Part shown: positions 49,901 through 56,829 of the stretch, in pieces
Layout: each line of letters opens with the position of its first letter
How positions within the stretch are numbered: the first letter of the stretch is position 1
Origin: Hirsutella rhossiliensis
Lineage: Eukaryota; Ascomycota; Sordariomycetes; Hypocreales; Ophiocordycipitaceae
Direction of reading: 5' to 3'
NCBI RefSeq assembly: GCF_020360975.1
Contig: NW_025408670.1
Span: forward strand, 310,001-374,000
Length of the DNA: 64,000 nt
Position numbers and translations under genes: made by a program
The notes under the pieces: generated by a model
Databases searched by the model: none
The model's input: the letters and a program-made list of their open reading frames with translations, nothing else
What the model was told of the DNA's origin: nothing

Positions 49901-52900
49901 GCCGTGAATCACGTCCCCCAAAGCGCTCTGGAGCGACATGATTGTATTGAAAAGCGGTTCTCGCAGTCCAAGTTTATGCTGAATTTCGGCCAGAGAGCAA
50001 TGCTGATGGGGCAAGCTGTTGAGAAACGAGTCTTGGACTGAATTGACAAGCTGGATAAGCGTCTTGGATCCATCGAGCTTGAGCCGGCAGACCAGCATAT
50101 TGATGTATGCACCCACAGCATCCTCGATGTCGGCAACTGGCGCGTCACGTCCCGAAGACAAGTAGCCGAAGCAAACATCTTCAAGCCCAGTGTAGGCTCT
50201 CAGCGTCATGGCCCAGGCACACTGCAAGAGGCTGGCAGGGGTAATGCTGTGGTGACGGCAGAACTTCTGGAGTTCCATCCCAGGTTCGAGTATGGCGCTC
50301 AACTCGTTGAGCCTATTCGCGTCTGCAGTGCCGCCTTCGAGGCCGGCCAACTGGCAAGGGGCGAGGTCCCGAAGGTAGGTTTGCCAGTACTCGAGGCTTC
50401 TGGCCTTCTGCAGCTGCTGCACGTAGCCGATGTAGTGAGAGAACTTCATCTGCTGGACCTGATCGAGGAGACCGGCATACGCTGTGCCCAGGTCGCGGAA
50501 TAGGAGCTGGACGGAAACGCCGTCGATGAGGGCGTGGTCGACAGCCGCCATGCAGCGAACGGCGCCGGGTGTCTCGTAGATGATAAAATTGACCCGGGGC
50601 TGAGTGCCAGTCGCTACAATCCTGCGGCTCCGCACGTCTTTGGACACGTCTGCCTCGTCCCGACACGAAACGGTTGCGACGTATGGCTCCACGCGCTTCA
50701 GTACTACTTGATCGCACGGAGCGTCCTCCAAGATGGTGGGGCTGAAGATGGTCCTGAGGCACGCGTGGCGATTGCTGACGGCGATCCAAGCATGCTTTAG
50801 TCGCTCAACGTCGACGGCGCCTCCCCCGGGAACAGAGACTGCGCAAACGACACGTAGTTCATAACTGGCAGATGCTCGCTGCTGGCTGAGTAGGATACCT
50901 CTTTGCATGGGTCCCAGTGGGTAGACATCTTCGATCTCATCTTGTTCCAGGGACAACTGTGGCAGCACTTCGGATTTGAATCTTTCCATGTCGTATGAGA
51001 TGGGGTAAGTCATGGTCTGTCTGACGACGCAATTCTTGGCCCTGTCTGCAAGCTCCGAGAGGGACTTGGCCTCGAGCATGTCCTTGACCGACACGTCAAT
51101 GTCCGCTGCTCTCAACTTGGCCAGTAGTCGCATGCCCAAGATGGAATCTCCGCCATTGTTGACAAAGGAGCGGTTGAGATGGACGCGGGAAAGGGGCACG
51201 TCCAGGACCTCACTGCATAGCTGCTGTATTTGGTGCTCTGTCCGAGTGGATGCCATCACTGCCGACTCTGCTCCGGTGATGGGATTGTACATTGTCTCGT
51301 CCATTTCTGCGATCCACTTGGCGACGGCGACTCTGTTCAACTTACCTGATGCTGTTAACGGAATGGATCTCACCAAGATGAAAACAGACGGGAGCATGTA
51401 GGCGGGGAGATGTTGAGAGGCATCCCGGGTCACGCGATCGAGCGAGACAGAGCAGAGTGACTTGGTCGTGACATCAAGAAGCTCAAGACCTCGGTCAGTA
51501 GTTTCCCGATACGATTCTTTCAAGGCTATGACGGCAGTTAGCTGGTTCTTGCAGGGACCTTGGCGCGGAAGGAACGCGGCCGCCTGTTGCACAAGTTCGT
51601 GGCTGGCAATTTGATGCTCAACATCGCCCAGCTCGATCCGTAGGCCACGTAACTTGACCTGGGAGTCCTTTCTGCCGATGAAATGGATGGTTCCGTCGCT
51701 GTTGTAGCGTGCAAGATCGCCAGTCTTGTACATGCGCCGTGACTTCCCGAAACGGTTCTTGGGCAGCCAGGGAACGTCATCGACAAAGGCGGCGGTCGTC
51801 TTGGCTGCATCTTGGAAATAGCCTCGAGCCACAATAGGCCCATGGACCAGGAGCTCACCTGGAGCTCCGGGCGGGACCAGCCGTCGGTGGTCCTGAGGAT
51901 CGACGAGCCAACACAGAGCACTTAACGGATACCCAATGTTGGCGGGATCCGTCGTCGTGTTGAGCTTGGGGTTGGCTGTTGCGGCGATGGAGCATTCCGT
52001 GGGCCCGTATCCATTGGCAAGTTGCAGATGCGGTGCCCACGTCTCGATATTTGCCTTTGCTAATGGCTCGCCACCGAGTACGAGGAACCTCAGACTGGGA
52101 ACCTCTGCAGGCGTCATAAGCCTGACCAATGAGGGCGTCAAGAAGGCCCAAGTAACGTCAAACTCTTGTATGCAGTATGCAGGTCCTTTGACTCGCGCTG
52201 CGTCTCCCGGAATGCACACACACGCCCCCGTGATGAGAGACGTCACTATTTCGAGCATGCTAACATCAAACGTGAACGATGCCAGCTGCAGAACTCGGTC
52301 TGTGGGCAGCATGCCACTGGCTTTGCGCTGCGCATAGCAGCCAGTCAGGAACTGTCGGTGCTCAACGCAGCAGCCTTTGGGCTTGCCCGTTGATCCCGAG
52401 GTGAAGATGATGTAGAGCATGCTCGAGGGGGTCACGGCCGACGATACTGGCTCCCTTGGGCGCGGCAGCGAATCAAGCAAGGCTTGGTTGACCACCAGGA
52501 CCTCAGCCGCCGTCCAGTGCCACATGTCGGCATATTGCGGTGCCGTCAACAGCATTGGGGCCTTTACTTGGCTTTGAATCTCCTGCAGCCTTGCGGTGGG
52601 ATGAGAAGAATCGAGAAAAAGCACTGCCGCTCCCGCTCGAACCACGGCCATCATGGCAACAACGGCCCAAACAGACTTGGGAAAGCAGAGGAGCACGACC
52701 GTTTCGGGACCTATGCCGCGTGACTGGAGATCACTGGCCAGCACTTCGGTCATGACAGCAAGTTCGGCGTATGTAAAAGCGGCGTCGGAGGCATGAACGG
52801 CCATGTCGTTTGGTCGCGAGCTAGCTTGTTCCTGGAACAGTTCGCCCACGCACCGGTCGACCGATTCTGGGACCGAGGCATTCCATGAAAAGAGCCTGAC

Positions 52901-53599
52901 AAGACTTTGCGGGTGCACAAGGTTAAGGTCGGAGCAAGACGTGGCAGGACTGCTGATCAGGACCGAGAGTGTGTGTTGGAAAGCCAGGGCAATGTCCACG
53001 GCTTGGGCTTCATCAAGGATTTCCCCCGAGTACATGAGCCTGGCGCAAAGTTGCTTCGGTGTGACCTCGAAAGCAATCTGAACATCTATCCCTCTGTCCG
53101 GAGGGGTCAAGCATGAGGCAATGCTCAGGGCGGTATTGCAGAAGGGTCGATCATCCGACTTCCGGAACGTTGGTACCGCAGAAATGCGGGAGACTCTGAA
53201 CGAGTCACTTCGAAAGAGGTCGCGCTGAAGCATCTGGGATATGGAGTTGAGACTAGCCTCATCCTGGACGGATACTGAGCACAGTCGAGATGCAGGGAGC
53301 TGTGCTGCATCCAACGAACTGAGGCCAAACGAGACAGATACATTACCAGTATACGTCTTCAGTACAACGGCCCATGCTGTCGCGAGGGCGAGCTCGACGC
53401 CGGTCTGCATGCCCTCCCCCAGACGGGCAAAAAGTGTCTCTCCTGAATGGCTCAGGTCGATGGGCACTTTAAAATTGCCTGGCTTTGACGAATTGAACTG
53501 AGCCAGAGTGGGAAAGGTACACGGCTCGGCTTCTGCCCGCCACTGTTCCCAGTAGTTTGCGACATCTGCTTCAATGTCTACGGGTGATGGTGAAATCAT
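34997..53599 (-). CDS. five-module nonribosomal peptide synthetase
   Basis: An intronless frame giving a 6200-residue synthetase. I chose the ATG at 53599 (MISPSPVDIEADVANYWEQW) because the 91 residues upstream in frame show no NRPS character. Domains by motif (residues from this start): C* 1-330, only the second half of a condensation domain, no HHxxxDG; A1 with FTSGSTGKPKG near 399; T1 Ser819; C2 (DHALIDG); A2 near 1483; T2 Ser1900; C3 (SHTLIDG); A3 near 2573; T3 Ser2996; an epimerase with HHLVVDLVSW near 3179; C4 (SHALVDG); A4 near 4106; T4 Ser4523; C5 (HHSMYDG); A5 near 5176; T5 Ser5591; C6 (SHAQYDG); T6 with GGDLVSA, Leu6162 at the Ser position. All five A domains keep FTSGSTG, YGPxE and the A10 Lys. 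This predicts a pentapeptide with a D residue at position 3. Release would be by the terminal C domain, probably as a ring. Partner enzymes are the adjacent P450 and FAS. Confidence 0.95.
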   Translation of the reverse strand: MISPSPVDIEADVANYWEQWRAEAEPCTFPTLAQFNSSKPGNFKVPIDLSHSGETLFARLGEGMQTGVELALATAWAVVLKTYTGNVSVSFGLSSLDAAQLPASRLCSVSVQDEASLNSISQMLQRDLFRSDSFRVSRISAVPTFRKSDDRPFCNTALSIASCLTPPDRGIDVQIAFEVTPKQLCARLMYSGEILDEAQAVDIALAFQHTLSVLISSPATSCSDLNLVHPQSLVRLFSWNASVPESVDRCVGELFQEQASSRPNDMAVHASDAAFTYAELAVMTEVLASDLQSRGIGPETVVLLCFPKSVWAVVAMMAVVRAGAAVLFLDSSHPTARLQEIQSQVKAPMLLTAPQYADMWHWTAAEVLVVNQALLDSLPRPREPVSSAVTPSSMLYIIFTSGSTGKPKGCCVEHRQFLTGCYAQRKASGMLPTDRVLQLASFTFDVSMLEIVTSLITGACVCIPGDAARVKGPAYCIQEFDVTWAFLTPSLVRLMTPAEVPSLRFLVLGGEPLAKANIETWAPHLQLANGYGPTECSIAATANPKLNTTTDPANIGYPLSALCWLVDPQDHRRLVPPGAPGELLVHGPIVARGYFQDAAKTTAAFVDDVPWLPKNRFGKSRRMYKTGDLARYNSDGTIHFIGRKDSQVKLRGLRIELGDVEHQIASHELVQQAAAFLPRQGPCKNQLTAVIALKESYRETTDRGLELLDVTTKSLCSVSLDRVTRDASQHLPAYMLPSVFILVRSIPLTASGKLNRVAVAKWIAEMDETMYNPITGAESAVMASTRTEHQIQQLCSEVLDVPLSRVHLNRSFVNNGGDSILGMRLLAKLRAADIDVSVKDMLEAKSLSELADRAKNCVVRQTMTYPISYDMERFKSEVLPQLSLEQDEIEDVYPLGPMQRGILLSQQRASASYELRVVCAVSVPGGGAVDVERLKHAWIAVSNRHACLRTIFSPTILEDAPCDQVVLKRVEPYVATVSCRDEADVSKDVRSRRIVATGTQPRVNFIIYETPGAVRCMAAVDHALIDGVSVQLLFRDLGTAYAGLLDQVQQMKFSHYIGYVQQLQKARSLEYWQTYLRDLAPCQLAGLEGGTADANRLNELSAILEPGMELQKFCRHHSITPASLLQCAWAMTLRAYTGLEDVCFGYLSSGRDAPVADIEDAVGAYINMLVCRLKLDGSKTLIQLVNSVQDSFLNSLPHQHCSLAEIQHKLGLREPLFNTIMSLQSALGDVIHGDPSCDSISFSVVDEVDPTEYDVSINAAIARGVVHLSLRHYTSRISPTMANHILETFKSAIGTIIQGCEKPFADAPLLSHHDMNQILSWNGADWKAFYTCIHDEFEKQVAARGDAVAIDAWDGSLTYGQLDAASTLLASHLSVRGVGPEVLVPLSFEKSVWVPVAQLAVLKAGGACVAIDAAHPWKRREELLGRCDARIAVTSRLHEGLFEGLVGERVVVDQASLDQLATDQSLPLSWTPAKPDNPAFVVFTSGSTGIPKGIVLEHRALVSSAHAHGPSMKYGPGQRILQFASYTFDVSIGETMSGLMLGATVCIPNEEERMDDLPGVINRMAINVVYLTPSVVSLLQPSDTPGLEVLALGGEAVKAENIAMWAGKVHLVNIYGPAECSVWSTGLSPVPAGTSAANIGYGLGARAWIAEVGSPDRLCPIGCVGELLLEGPIVARGYLKDKDKTEAAFIADPPWMASASTGRKLYRTGDLARYNLDGSLHFIGRRDFQIKVHGQRVELGDIEHHIQSHGRVANAVVLYPHSGPVSQRLVAIVSLREPTAADVNNEVELVDPARIPADILRAKAHLSERVPGYMMPSTWLVVQVIPLSVNGKTDRSRLLRFVQGLETVPEQTGAWDAASPVVLPSTPAEETLRAVISTVLGIAQDSVSMDQSFVGLGGDSITAMQVSVRCRTNALTTSVRDVLLSKSIRQLASGAKQYVQDCAIPKTQNEEGAFSMLSKADLSLLDQEAKIMGLSGLEDVEDGYPVSPMQQGLLIAQAQTSGNYKPYVICQVTAAKHAVEVTADRLQAAWQRVVDRHALLRTVFIECGSIEGLFVQMVLKKAPARVARVDDLAALNNIIWTDPIDYEDRRPPHRLTTCATNDKLFFNLEISHTLIDGASMAIILKDLAAAYLQDNLAPGPLYRDYISLLQTQSRQESLDYWKGYLDGAQSCTFPKLHDRDVPVRTLETVEVPLPPETIGKLHTFSRSTGVTLANVLQTAWGLVLRSFSGSTDVLLGFMASGRDISLTGIEEAVGPYINMLVCRVDASNNICVLDAIRKTQRDYLDALPHQHQPLAEIQHSLNLTSGRLFNTILSLQRPLSEDTGPESDIGINYLQGRDPTEYDLSVSITASDSAIEASICFWSSFLSAEQGSQVASTLSQILNQMLDKPAATLAELDFLCDSDRRKIFAWNKNGITPQKVHQLIHHNFARHALDRPGATAVASWDGVLTYGELDEASRCLAHHLRHLGVTSEVIVPLCFDKSKWTVVAMLAILRAGGAYTSMDPSSPAKHLANIIEQTQAKLVLTSAAQYANKLSKAVQLVVVVDQALLDKLPVREQPPAEICTPDNAAFISFTSGSTGRPKAICLTHSSFTSVMSHNPEMGMGPQSRVCQFAAYVFDTSNSEIFGPLTCGGSVCIPSEHERLNDLAGAMKRLEVNWTFLTPSVASSMTPADVPKLTTLALCGERVPDDIVKTWKDDVQLINSYGPAECTIWTSMAILGRGRSPATISRGYGGDGCLLWVADTADVGKLAPVGAIGELLIEGPILARGYLDAEKTAQAFIAPPRWRGSTATTCRMYRSGDLVRYHDDGTLIYVGRADGQVKLNGQRIETSEIERHIVSHHLVRYAVVLMPKSGPCRRQLVAVVAPSEFSEKTMALQEPCTITDKPSKIKAAAQVAQVREQLRSLVPGYMVPSVWLLLEAFPLTASRKMDRVRVSRWVQDLSNDDYSDALDIGEEQPAEATVVPDEKRLQQIISAVLNVPLDQVRRNKSFLNLGGDSILAMHLVVQCRKQGIKLAVKDIMRSKTISSLALTVKTVASREPRQEELLDAPFPLSPIQSMYFSELTKGSLDAQVNQFNQSFLLGVKTRQSPAAIARAVQQVVEHHPMLRARFLQSRDGVWSQMVLSQIAGSYRIGTHDVKSREDALFIAKKAQEQMDIRNGPVFGVELFNVSDASHQLLFVVAHHLVVDLVSWRTIIRQMEDILTLGNQLPGTKPFPFHSWVKAQADYGSRHLRPQTSLPHQVPDADYGYWGMENKPNLRGDTAELSFAINQKDTDLLLRGCHRSMKTEALDVFLAAAFFSFAATFSRPPPAIFNEGHGREPWDSQMDITETVGWFTTMFPLQVSPRAGMSMLDTVRRLKDQRRCLPRSGWAYFNSALSNDEGKTAFKGHWPVEILFNYHGVYQGQAQSDSLFHPQPFNEGDVGPQVSRFALMEINAYVLEGAAHFTLTYNRNMKHAVLMERWATSYARTLVDMGHELKIADPMLTPGDFPLLSTTNEILERFQNDVLVAVAAVDDVEDMLPCSPMQEGILLSQNRIQGAYNVEMVVEVSSTHGQAIDVPKLAKAWQTVVDRHATLRTVFVQNLSDRPYDQLVLKKHTAEMVVRENQPEQAVSHLQKAKALDYALAQPPHCMTLLHTLSGRVVCKLEISHALVDGTSTSILVSEWIDAYRDKSAALPSPVYSDYIAYIHSRPRDDAIDHWKSYLANVRPCHLPTLTDGELAPERLFHEVEIEVPSAARMRSFCQENNVTLASIFRLAWAKVLGAFVGDDHVCFGYLASGREVPVPGIEGAIGAFINMLVCSVDLGHISRHKVDDSLVMFQEQYLKSLPYQHVGLAQIQHELGLAGQTLFNTVLSFQRRSHGDLSIGDLRLRHLDGVDPTEYSASVSISDSQDGIHVHMSYVTDQLCDRQASNVASALSNVLASIVETPHAQVGHLNLYGTRDAKQIALWNAEPWAPINKCVHEIFADNANKCPDAVAIDSSEGSMTYGELDTEATQLAHELVALGIQVDSLVPISFEKSAWAIVAMLGIMKAGAGFVPLDPAHPDDRLRAIISQTASCLVLASETTAQRIQTLVDNVLTLSSRPSERSSSSITPAKPPVSPANVAYVLFTSGSTGLPKGVVLTHLAVSSSTLHHGAEIGCSPATRMYQFATYTFDACIFEIFTTLAHGGCVCVPSDEERMSDIAGFMVRKRVNTAFMTPSLVRILAPDQVPTLKTLVLGGEALGQDNIATWTGKVRLMNGYGPTETCVFALMKTFEDPRDGHDVLGRGVGSQPWIVSLQDATQLAPIGAVGMLHLSGPSLARGYLHDKARTNSVFIDNPAFLKGFQDWPQRVYNTGDLARYNSDGTITYLGRKDQQVKLRGQRIELSEIEYHVKSSFPQASQVSVEVVFPLAEKERATVATFFRHANQPEQSQMLLPLTDALRGDVARLQGILGTLLPPYEVPSLYIPVGKMPTTAAGKLDRKALRDAVASMSEEDLGTFSPVQESRKPLVTATETRLALLWSEVLKLPVSRIGRHDNFFRMGGDSIAAMKLAAKLTSGISLTVSDIFRHATLSDMAVVAAKDASTANTMVDVKPFELLKSTLSVKDARPSFAAKCNVSENQVADAYPCTPLQESLMALSMLYPGAYTAHKAFKLPNSIDMARFKAAWEKTIDNNPVLRTTIIQTKAGRAVQVVLKDCFKWREAATLRQYMEDDEKDEMAFGKPLSRYAMTDDGYFIWTAHHSMYDGWTVPLILEQVTSYYASGTAPATPGFNRFVQHVSTLSTDEARGFWESQLSAGKAVTFPEPPSSSHPPRVDQEVHHSVPISRQPGSEVPMATVLRSAWAYVLAQHSDADDVLFGMTLSGRNCPVQGIDTIVGPTITTVPVRVSVPAKGTVVDFLKAVQQQATEMMRFEHFGLQNIANINQDTSQAVKFQNILVVQPMKQFHVDHTELLGAEQVSKPLNSFDTYPLIMECSLGETEVRLNARFDEAVISRSQTERILRHFEHVLHGFNEATGATKMRDISMLTKDDFSQILAWNSTYPEALETTVPEVFAQQVLRRPDALAVDAWDGKLTYAELDQLSTNCARHLVEQQGVGPEILVPVCFEKSRWAIVTQLSIMKAGGAVVNLDPSYPMSRQELILQDTGAKVLLVASQLYSKFSDVKGVRLVAIDKMFYRRLTKPSWTALPVVDPSSTAYVLFTSGSTGRPKGIVVEHRNLCSSSQAHGTAWDIGPSTRLLQFAAYTFDVSCADIFTTLQRGGCICVPSEHDRLNDLAGSINRFRCNWAFLTPTVASLLPAHGIPSLRKLVLGGEASTKDTIAKWHRSLDLIVCYGPAECSVYCSGAPPATATSDPADLGEAIGALYWVADAHDHNRLVPIGCTGELLLEGPTVARGYLHDKHKTAQTFIYNPAWADGSTPGRPRRFYRTGDLVRYNEDGTIHFVGRKDTQVKVRGQRVELGEIEHAIRIQMPSLTHVTVDAVSLDSRQAVVAFLHVTAKSSGSDEVLPLDDQLKEDLMKLQASIAEVLPFHMQPNMFVPMAQVPLTANGKVDRRRLRDLVTNLGHKRMLQFTLESSTKRVPATDMEFALRDLWAQALSVDPPTIGTQDQFFRVGGDSILAMKLVAAAGEHQIPLHVRDFFYSPVLSDMAKALESRLPVRPNDTQRYQPLSLITSTHPIKLVRAVASQIKTSEANIADVLPATDFQLNAVAHALMKTRGLRNYLWLDGTGHLDMAATHEALRAFVAEHEILRTVFALHRADIVQVVLKQLRYEVEEHLTSTDIANFTDQICRSDMSLPTKLTDPLLKFIIIQASGNRHRIVLRISHAQYDGISLPKLWDSLAAALEGRPNPTPVKPMSTFMRAISSQDQDEALQYWGSLLKGSSMTRLVAHTKPSHQNVYNTYLRRTIPTASLANCGTTFATILKAAWSLVLASLTSTCDVTFGHVVSGRTLDLDLGISAVVGACINIVPVRVAITDPELSVSQLLQAVQAQHAAGLLYEAVVGTRTIVRQCAPWAPHTRFSSIVQHQNIEEASHVAVRGVDYEVGFFCPQADEADVAIKTTPQGDGTTEVLLICSDRAVGEELGGLLVDFLCQTLQAICAGPEAKVGALLKTMASRGDEALPLSIGPAPSERYTNGNNTVNGSWPGLDRRSEIKKAVVAAWQEVLELPQGIALNLDDDSDFFELGGDLVSAAVVYTKLQADGIGDPDMESVLDRPKLGDLVNLLSR

Positions 53600-54659
53600 T
53601 GTCGTAGCCCCCCGTCGTTGATGAATTATTTCAAGCCGTCTTGAAATCAAAAAACATGTAGCCAAAGGAAGATTTGTACAGGCATCCGTGCTGGGTACAC
53701 GGCAATCTGTAAAAGTAAAGACGATGCTGTCGACTGTGACTATCACGTCCGGACGTCGTGCAACTACGTGAGCACGCGTGACGGTGACTGGCTTCTTACA
53801 TGGAGGCAGGCTCACGCTGACCTTCATTGAGTGCACTGAGCCGACCCACCAGTCAGGGTCCGTAGTAAGCAAGGTCGGTCTACCGTCTAAGAAATGCCGG
53901 GTTCAGCGGCAACCGGAAGGATCACTTGAAGCTCACGTTAGCCCACCCATCTGGATATACGCACGCCCACCCACATGTGGCACCGAGCCGATGGTAACAT
54001 CACAGCTGCTCCACTCTAATCTTAGGCACAGGGCCTGGACTTCTTCGGTGTTAATTCGGCGGACCCCGAACAGCTTGGTAGCATATCGAGCAATATCATA
54101 GAGTCCGTGTGATAGCAGTGGAGAAAGAGTACAGGCTTAGCGGATTACGGAGGAGGAAAGAGGGTCTATATCGCAATCTAAATATAAAAGATATGTATAT
54201 AGATACCATGAAACAAGGTGCTAGCTCTCTAAATAGCCATTAAGCATCATAAAATAAAAGATAAATATTTAAAGAGAGCTTATATTTATGTAGACAACTT
54301 ACGACTCAGTATAAGAGCCAAATTGAGTAATAAATGAGGATTTTGTTTTTGTTGAAAAACGTATGGCTTTAGTTGATAGCCTTATGAGTAACTACAAATA
54401 CAACTAAAATATAGCTAACTTTTATTTCTATGGTCTTCTTTCTACTGCGAAGTAGCGAGCTAATAGTTACAACGTTTATATTAATGTCTACGAGAAATCC
54501 TCTGCTCGCCCCCTTTGCTCGGTCCCTGAACTGGCAGTCAAACGCGTGACCTGACGAGCTCTACGCATCGCGAGGCTTGAAGTGAAGAAATGGTCCGCTG
54601 TCGATTTCTTAGTGTGTGATGCTCGTTATGTCGAAATGTGACGCTTGATAGACTTGGAC
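53600..54659. other. NRPS upstream region with AT-rich core
   Basis: This separates the NRPS start from the P450 stop. The part next to the NRPS (53600-54130) has normal composition and should hold its promoter. The part at about 54130-54500 is strongly AT- and TpA-rich, with no frame of note, and mirrors the AT-rich tract at the other end of the NRPS. Confidence 0.5.
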
Positions 54660-56322
54660 TTACTCCTTGGACCCTGTGATGTGATCGGCCAGTGGAAACT
54701 CTCCGGGCAGGCCCCAGCCCTTCAATGTCTTGTTCTCATCGGCAATAAAAAAGTCGAGCGTGAACATTGCATATGCAATGGTCAAGTTGAGCTCTATCAG
54801 GGCCATTCCTCTGCCGACGCAGCTGCGCGTACCAACAGAAAAGGGGCAAAAGGCCGTTCGAGCAACTTCGGGGCTTATCCCCATAGCACCGGCTTCGCCG
54901 GGCAGCCAGCGCTCGGGTCGGTACTCGAAGGGCGCCGGGAAGTACCGGGGATTGTGATGAATGGCATAGATTGGCACACCAGCCTGCATGCCCGCGGGTA
55001 GCGTCTGGCCGTCGACAGTGGCGCCGCCGGCCTGTACTTCGCGATACAATGATGATCCTGCCGGCGGAGACATACGCAGGGCTTCGTCAATGCACGCTCG
55101 AAGATATGTGAGCTTGCTCAACTTTGGTCCAGTCTGAATCTCGTCTGCAGTAGCAAAGGCAGAGCGAACATCATCCCGGAGTCGTTTGTAGGCGTGAGGC
55201 GTGCTGGCAAGGTAGAAGAAGACGGCGGCTAACGCCGTCGAAGACGTGTCGGCTCCTGCGACACTCAGCGTGGTGCTCTCGGCCAGGATCTCCTTGGATG
55301 TCAGTCCATCGCCGCTGACGGGGTCACGCGCCGACGTGAGGGCCGAAACAACTGTGCGCGCCTTGACGTCGAATTCTGCCTTCATGACACGCTTGACAAG
55401 GCCACCGACAAAGTAAAGAAATTGGTTGCGCGCCTCTATGGCCTTGGGGAACAGCCACCGATCGACCCGGCCAATCTGGCGGAGGAAGGGGCTCTGCAAC
55501 AAGACGCTGACGCGGACGTTGGACTGCTCAATGGCGTTTGGTATGCGTCGATTGGTCGGTGACCCGAGCAGATCGTAGCGGATGCCGAAGACAACGTCGC
55601 CCATGATGTCAAACGTCAGCCAGTTGAACCAGTTGGACATGTTGCAAGGCGGTGTCCAGCCATGCTCTCGGCCCTGGGTCGATCGCTGTGGCTGCTGGAC
55701 TGGGCCCTCTGCCTGAGCGGTCACCAATGCGAAGCACTTCTTGATGTGCGCCATCAGCGTTGGCTCATGAGACCGAAGGGCGGCATCCGACAAGCCCTGC
55801 GAGACGATGCGACGCCGGCGAGCATGCTCTTGCGTGTTTATCATGGTCAACGTGTTCGCCGCGCCATGGCGGAGGACGCGGTAGTTTGGGCTCTTTTGGA
55901 AATTCACGGTCCCCGAGTATATGTCCTTGAGTGCACCAGCTGTGTTGATGTTGAGCTTGTCTGGCGCGTACCGAACGTATGGTCCTGCACTTGGTGTCAG
56001 CCATGCTGTGCATACTTGGCCCTTTGAAGATGCAGACCATAGCGTTCGTGTTGCCTCCACATATCGACGTGAATATCACCCTTCCAGGCATGATAGGCCG
56101 CGTAAAAGTCCGTCACTCTGGCCAAGAATGGCCCAGGGTATTTGGAGAGCGGGTGAAAGTACAGACGCCGGATGCATAGAGCCACGACCTGTGAGCAGCG
56201 TCAACATGTCTCTACCTCTGGGCCGGAAGTTGGGGGCCGCCTACTAGAATGACACCCAGCATCAGCGATATAGATGCCAGCCGGAGAATGGCAGACATTG
56301 CCAGGACCATCGTCTTCATCAT
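54660..56322 (-). CDS. cytochrome P450 monooxygenase
   Basis: A membrane-anchored heme monooxygenase of roughly 500 residues in three exons. The start at 56322 ([20 protein letters not shown]) begins an N-terminal hydrophobic anchor interrupted by an intron. Exon 2 has [14 protein letters not shown], the usual Pro-rich hinge. A second intron (about 56030-55981) joins QHERYG to [11 protein letters not shown]. Then come the I-helix [10 protein letters not shown], the K-helix EALR, RPERWL and the heme loop [12 protein letters not shown] with its Cys ligand. All are intact. It lies between the NRPS (same strand) and the FAS alpha gene (divergent). In related FAS-NRPS clusters a P450 oxidises the fatty acid or the finished peptide. 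Here either is possible. Alpha-hydroxylation of the FAS product on the way to an amino fatty acid is my inference. Confidence 0.92.
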
Positions 56323-56829
56323 CTTGGACGTAGAAGCAACGGGAGTAGGGCAGACTTGCAGTCAAGGTTAGGCTTGGATATTCTCGACGGCGCAAATCAA
56401 TGCCTTTTGAGGTGCCTTGGTTGGAGAGAGGCTGCAGGTGGTTGGCCGTCCACTTCCGGGCCATGCTCCGAGGCGGACCACATGCATAACTATTAACGGC
56501 CGTCCCGAGTAGTCGGCTGACGGGATGCATGTCGCGTGGTGAGCCTCAACCTGGGTGGGGGGCTGGGGGCCAACTGCAGCTGTTCCCCAAATATGCAAAG
56601 GGCTTTTGCTCGTTGCAACCCCCCTGGATGCATTCCCAGGGATGCCCTTTGCCTTCGGGGAGTTCTACATCCGCCCGGCACGGCGGCACAGGCCCTGCAG
56701 GGGGCAGAGGCGAGGACCCTGCTGCGAGGATCTTCCTGCCCCTAGTTTATTTGAATCTGTCGTTACAGCATCCAACGTGTCCCATACCTTCCATCTCCCA
56801 GAGAAAGCGACTGCAAGAGAGTTTGAACC
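56323..56829. promoter_or_regulatory. divergent promoter between P450 and FAS alpha
   Basis: 507 bases separate the two start codons, so one region must serve both genes. It contains CCGAGGCGG at about 56468-56476, a CCG/CGG pair three bases apart of the kind Zn2Cys6 factors bind, but no regulator gene of the cluster is identified to match it. An in-frame TGA just before 56830 supports that FAS alpha start. Confidence 0.5.

Noticed and set aside
53600..53872. Start of the NRPS at 53872, 91 codons further upstream
   Set aside because: The added residues have no NRPS similarity or domain character. The ATG at 53599 directly precedes C-domain-like sequence.
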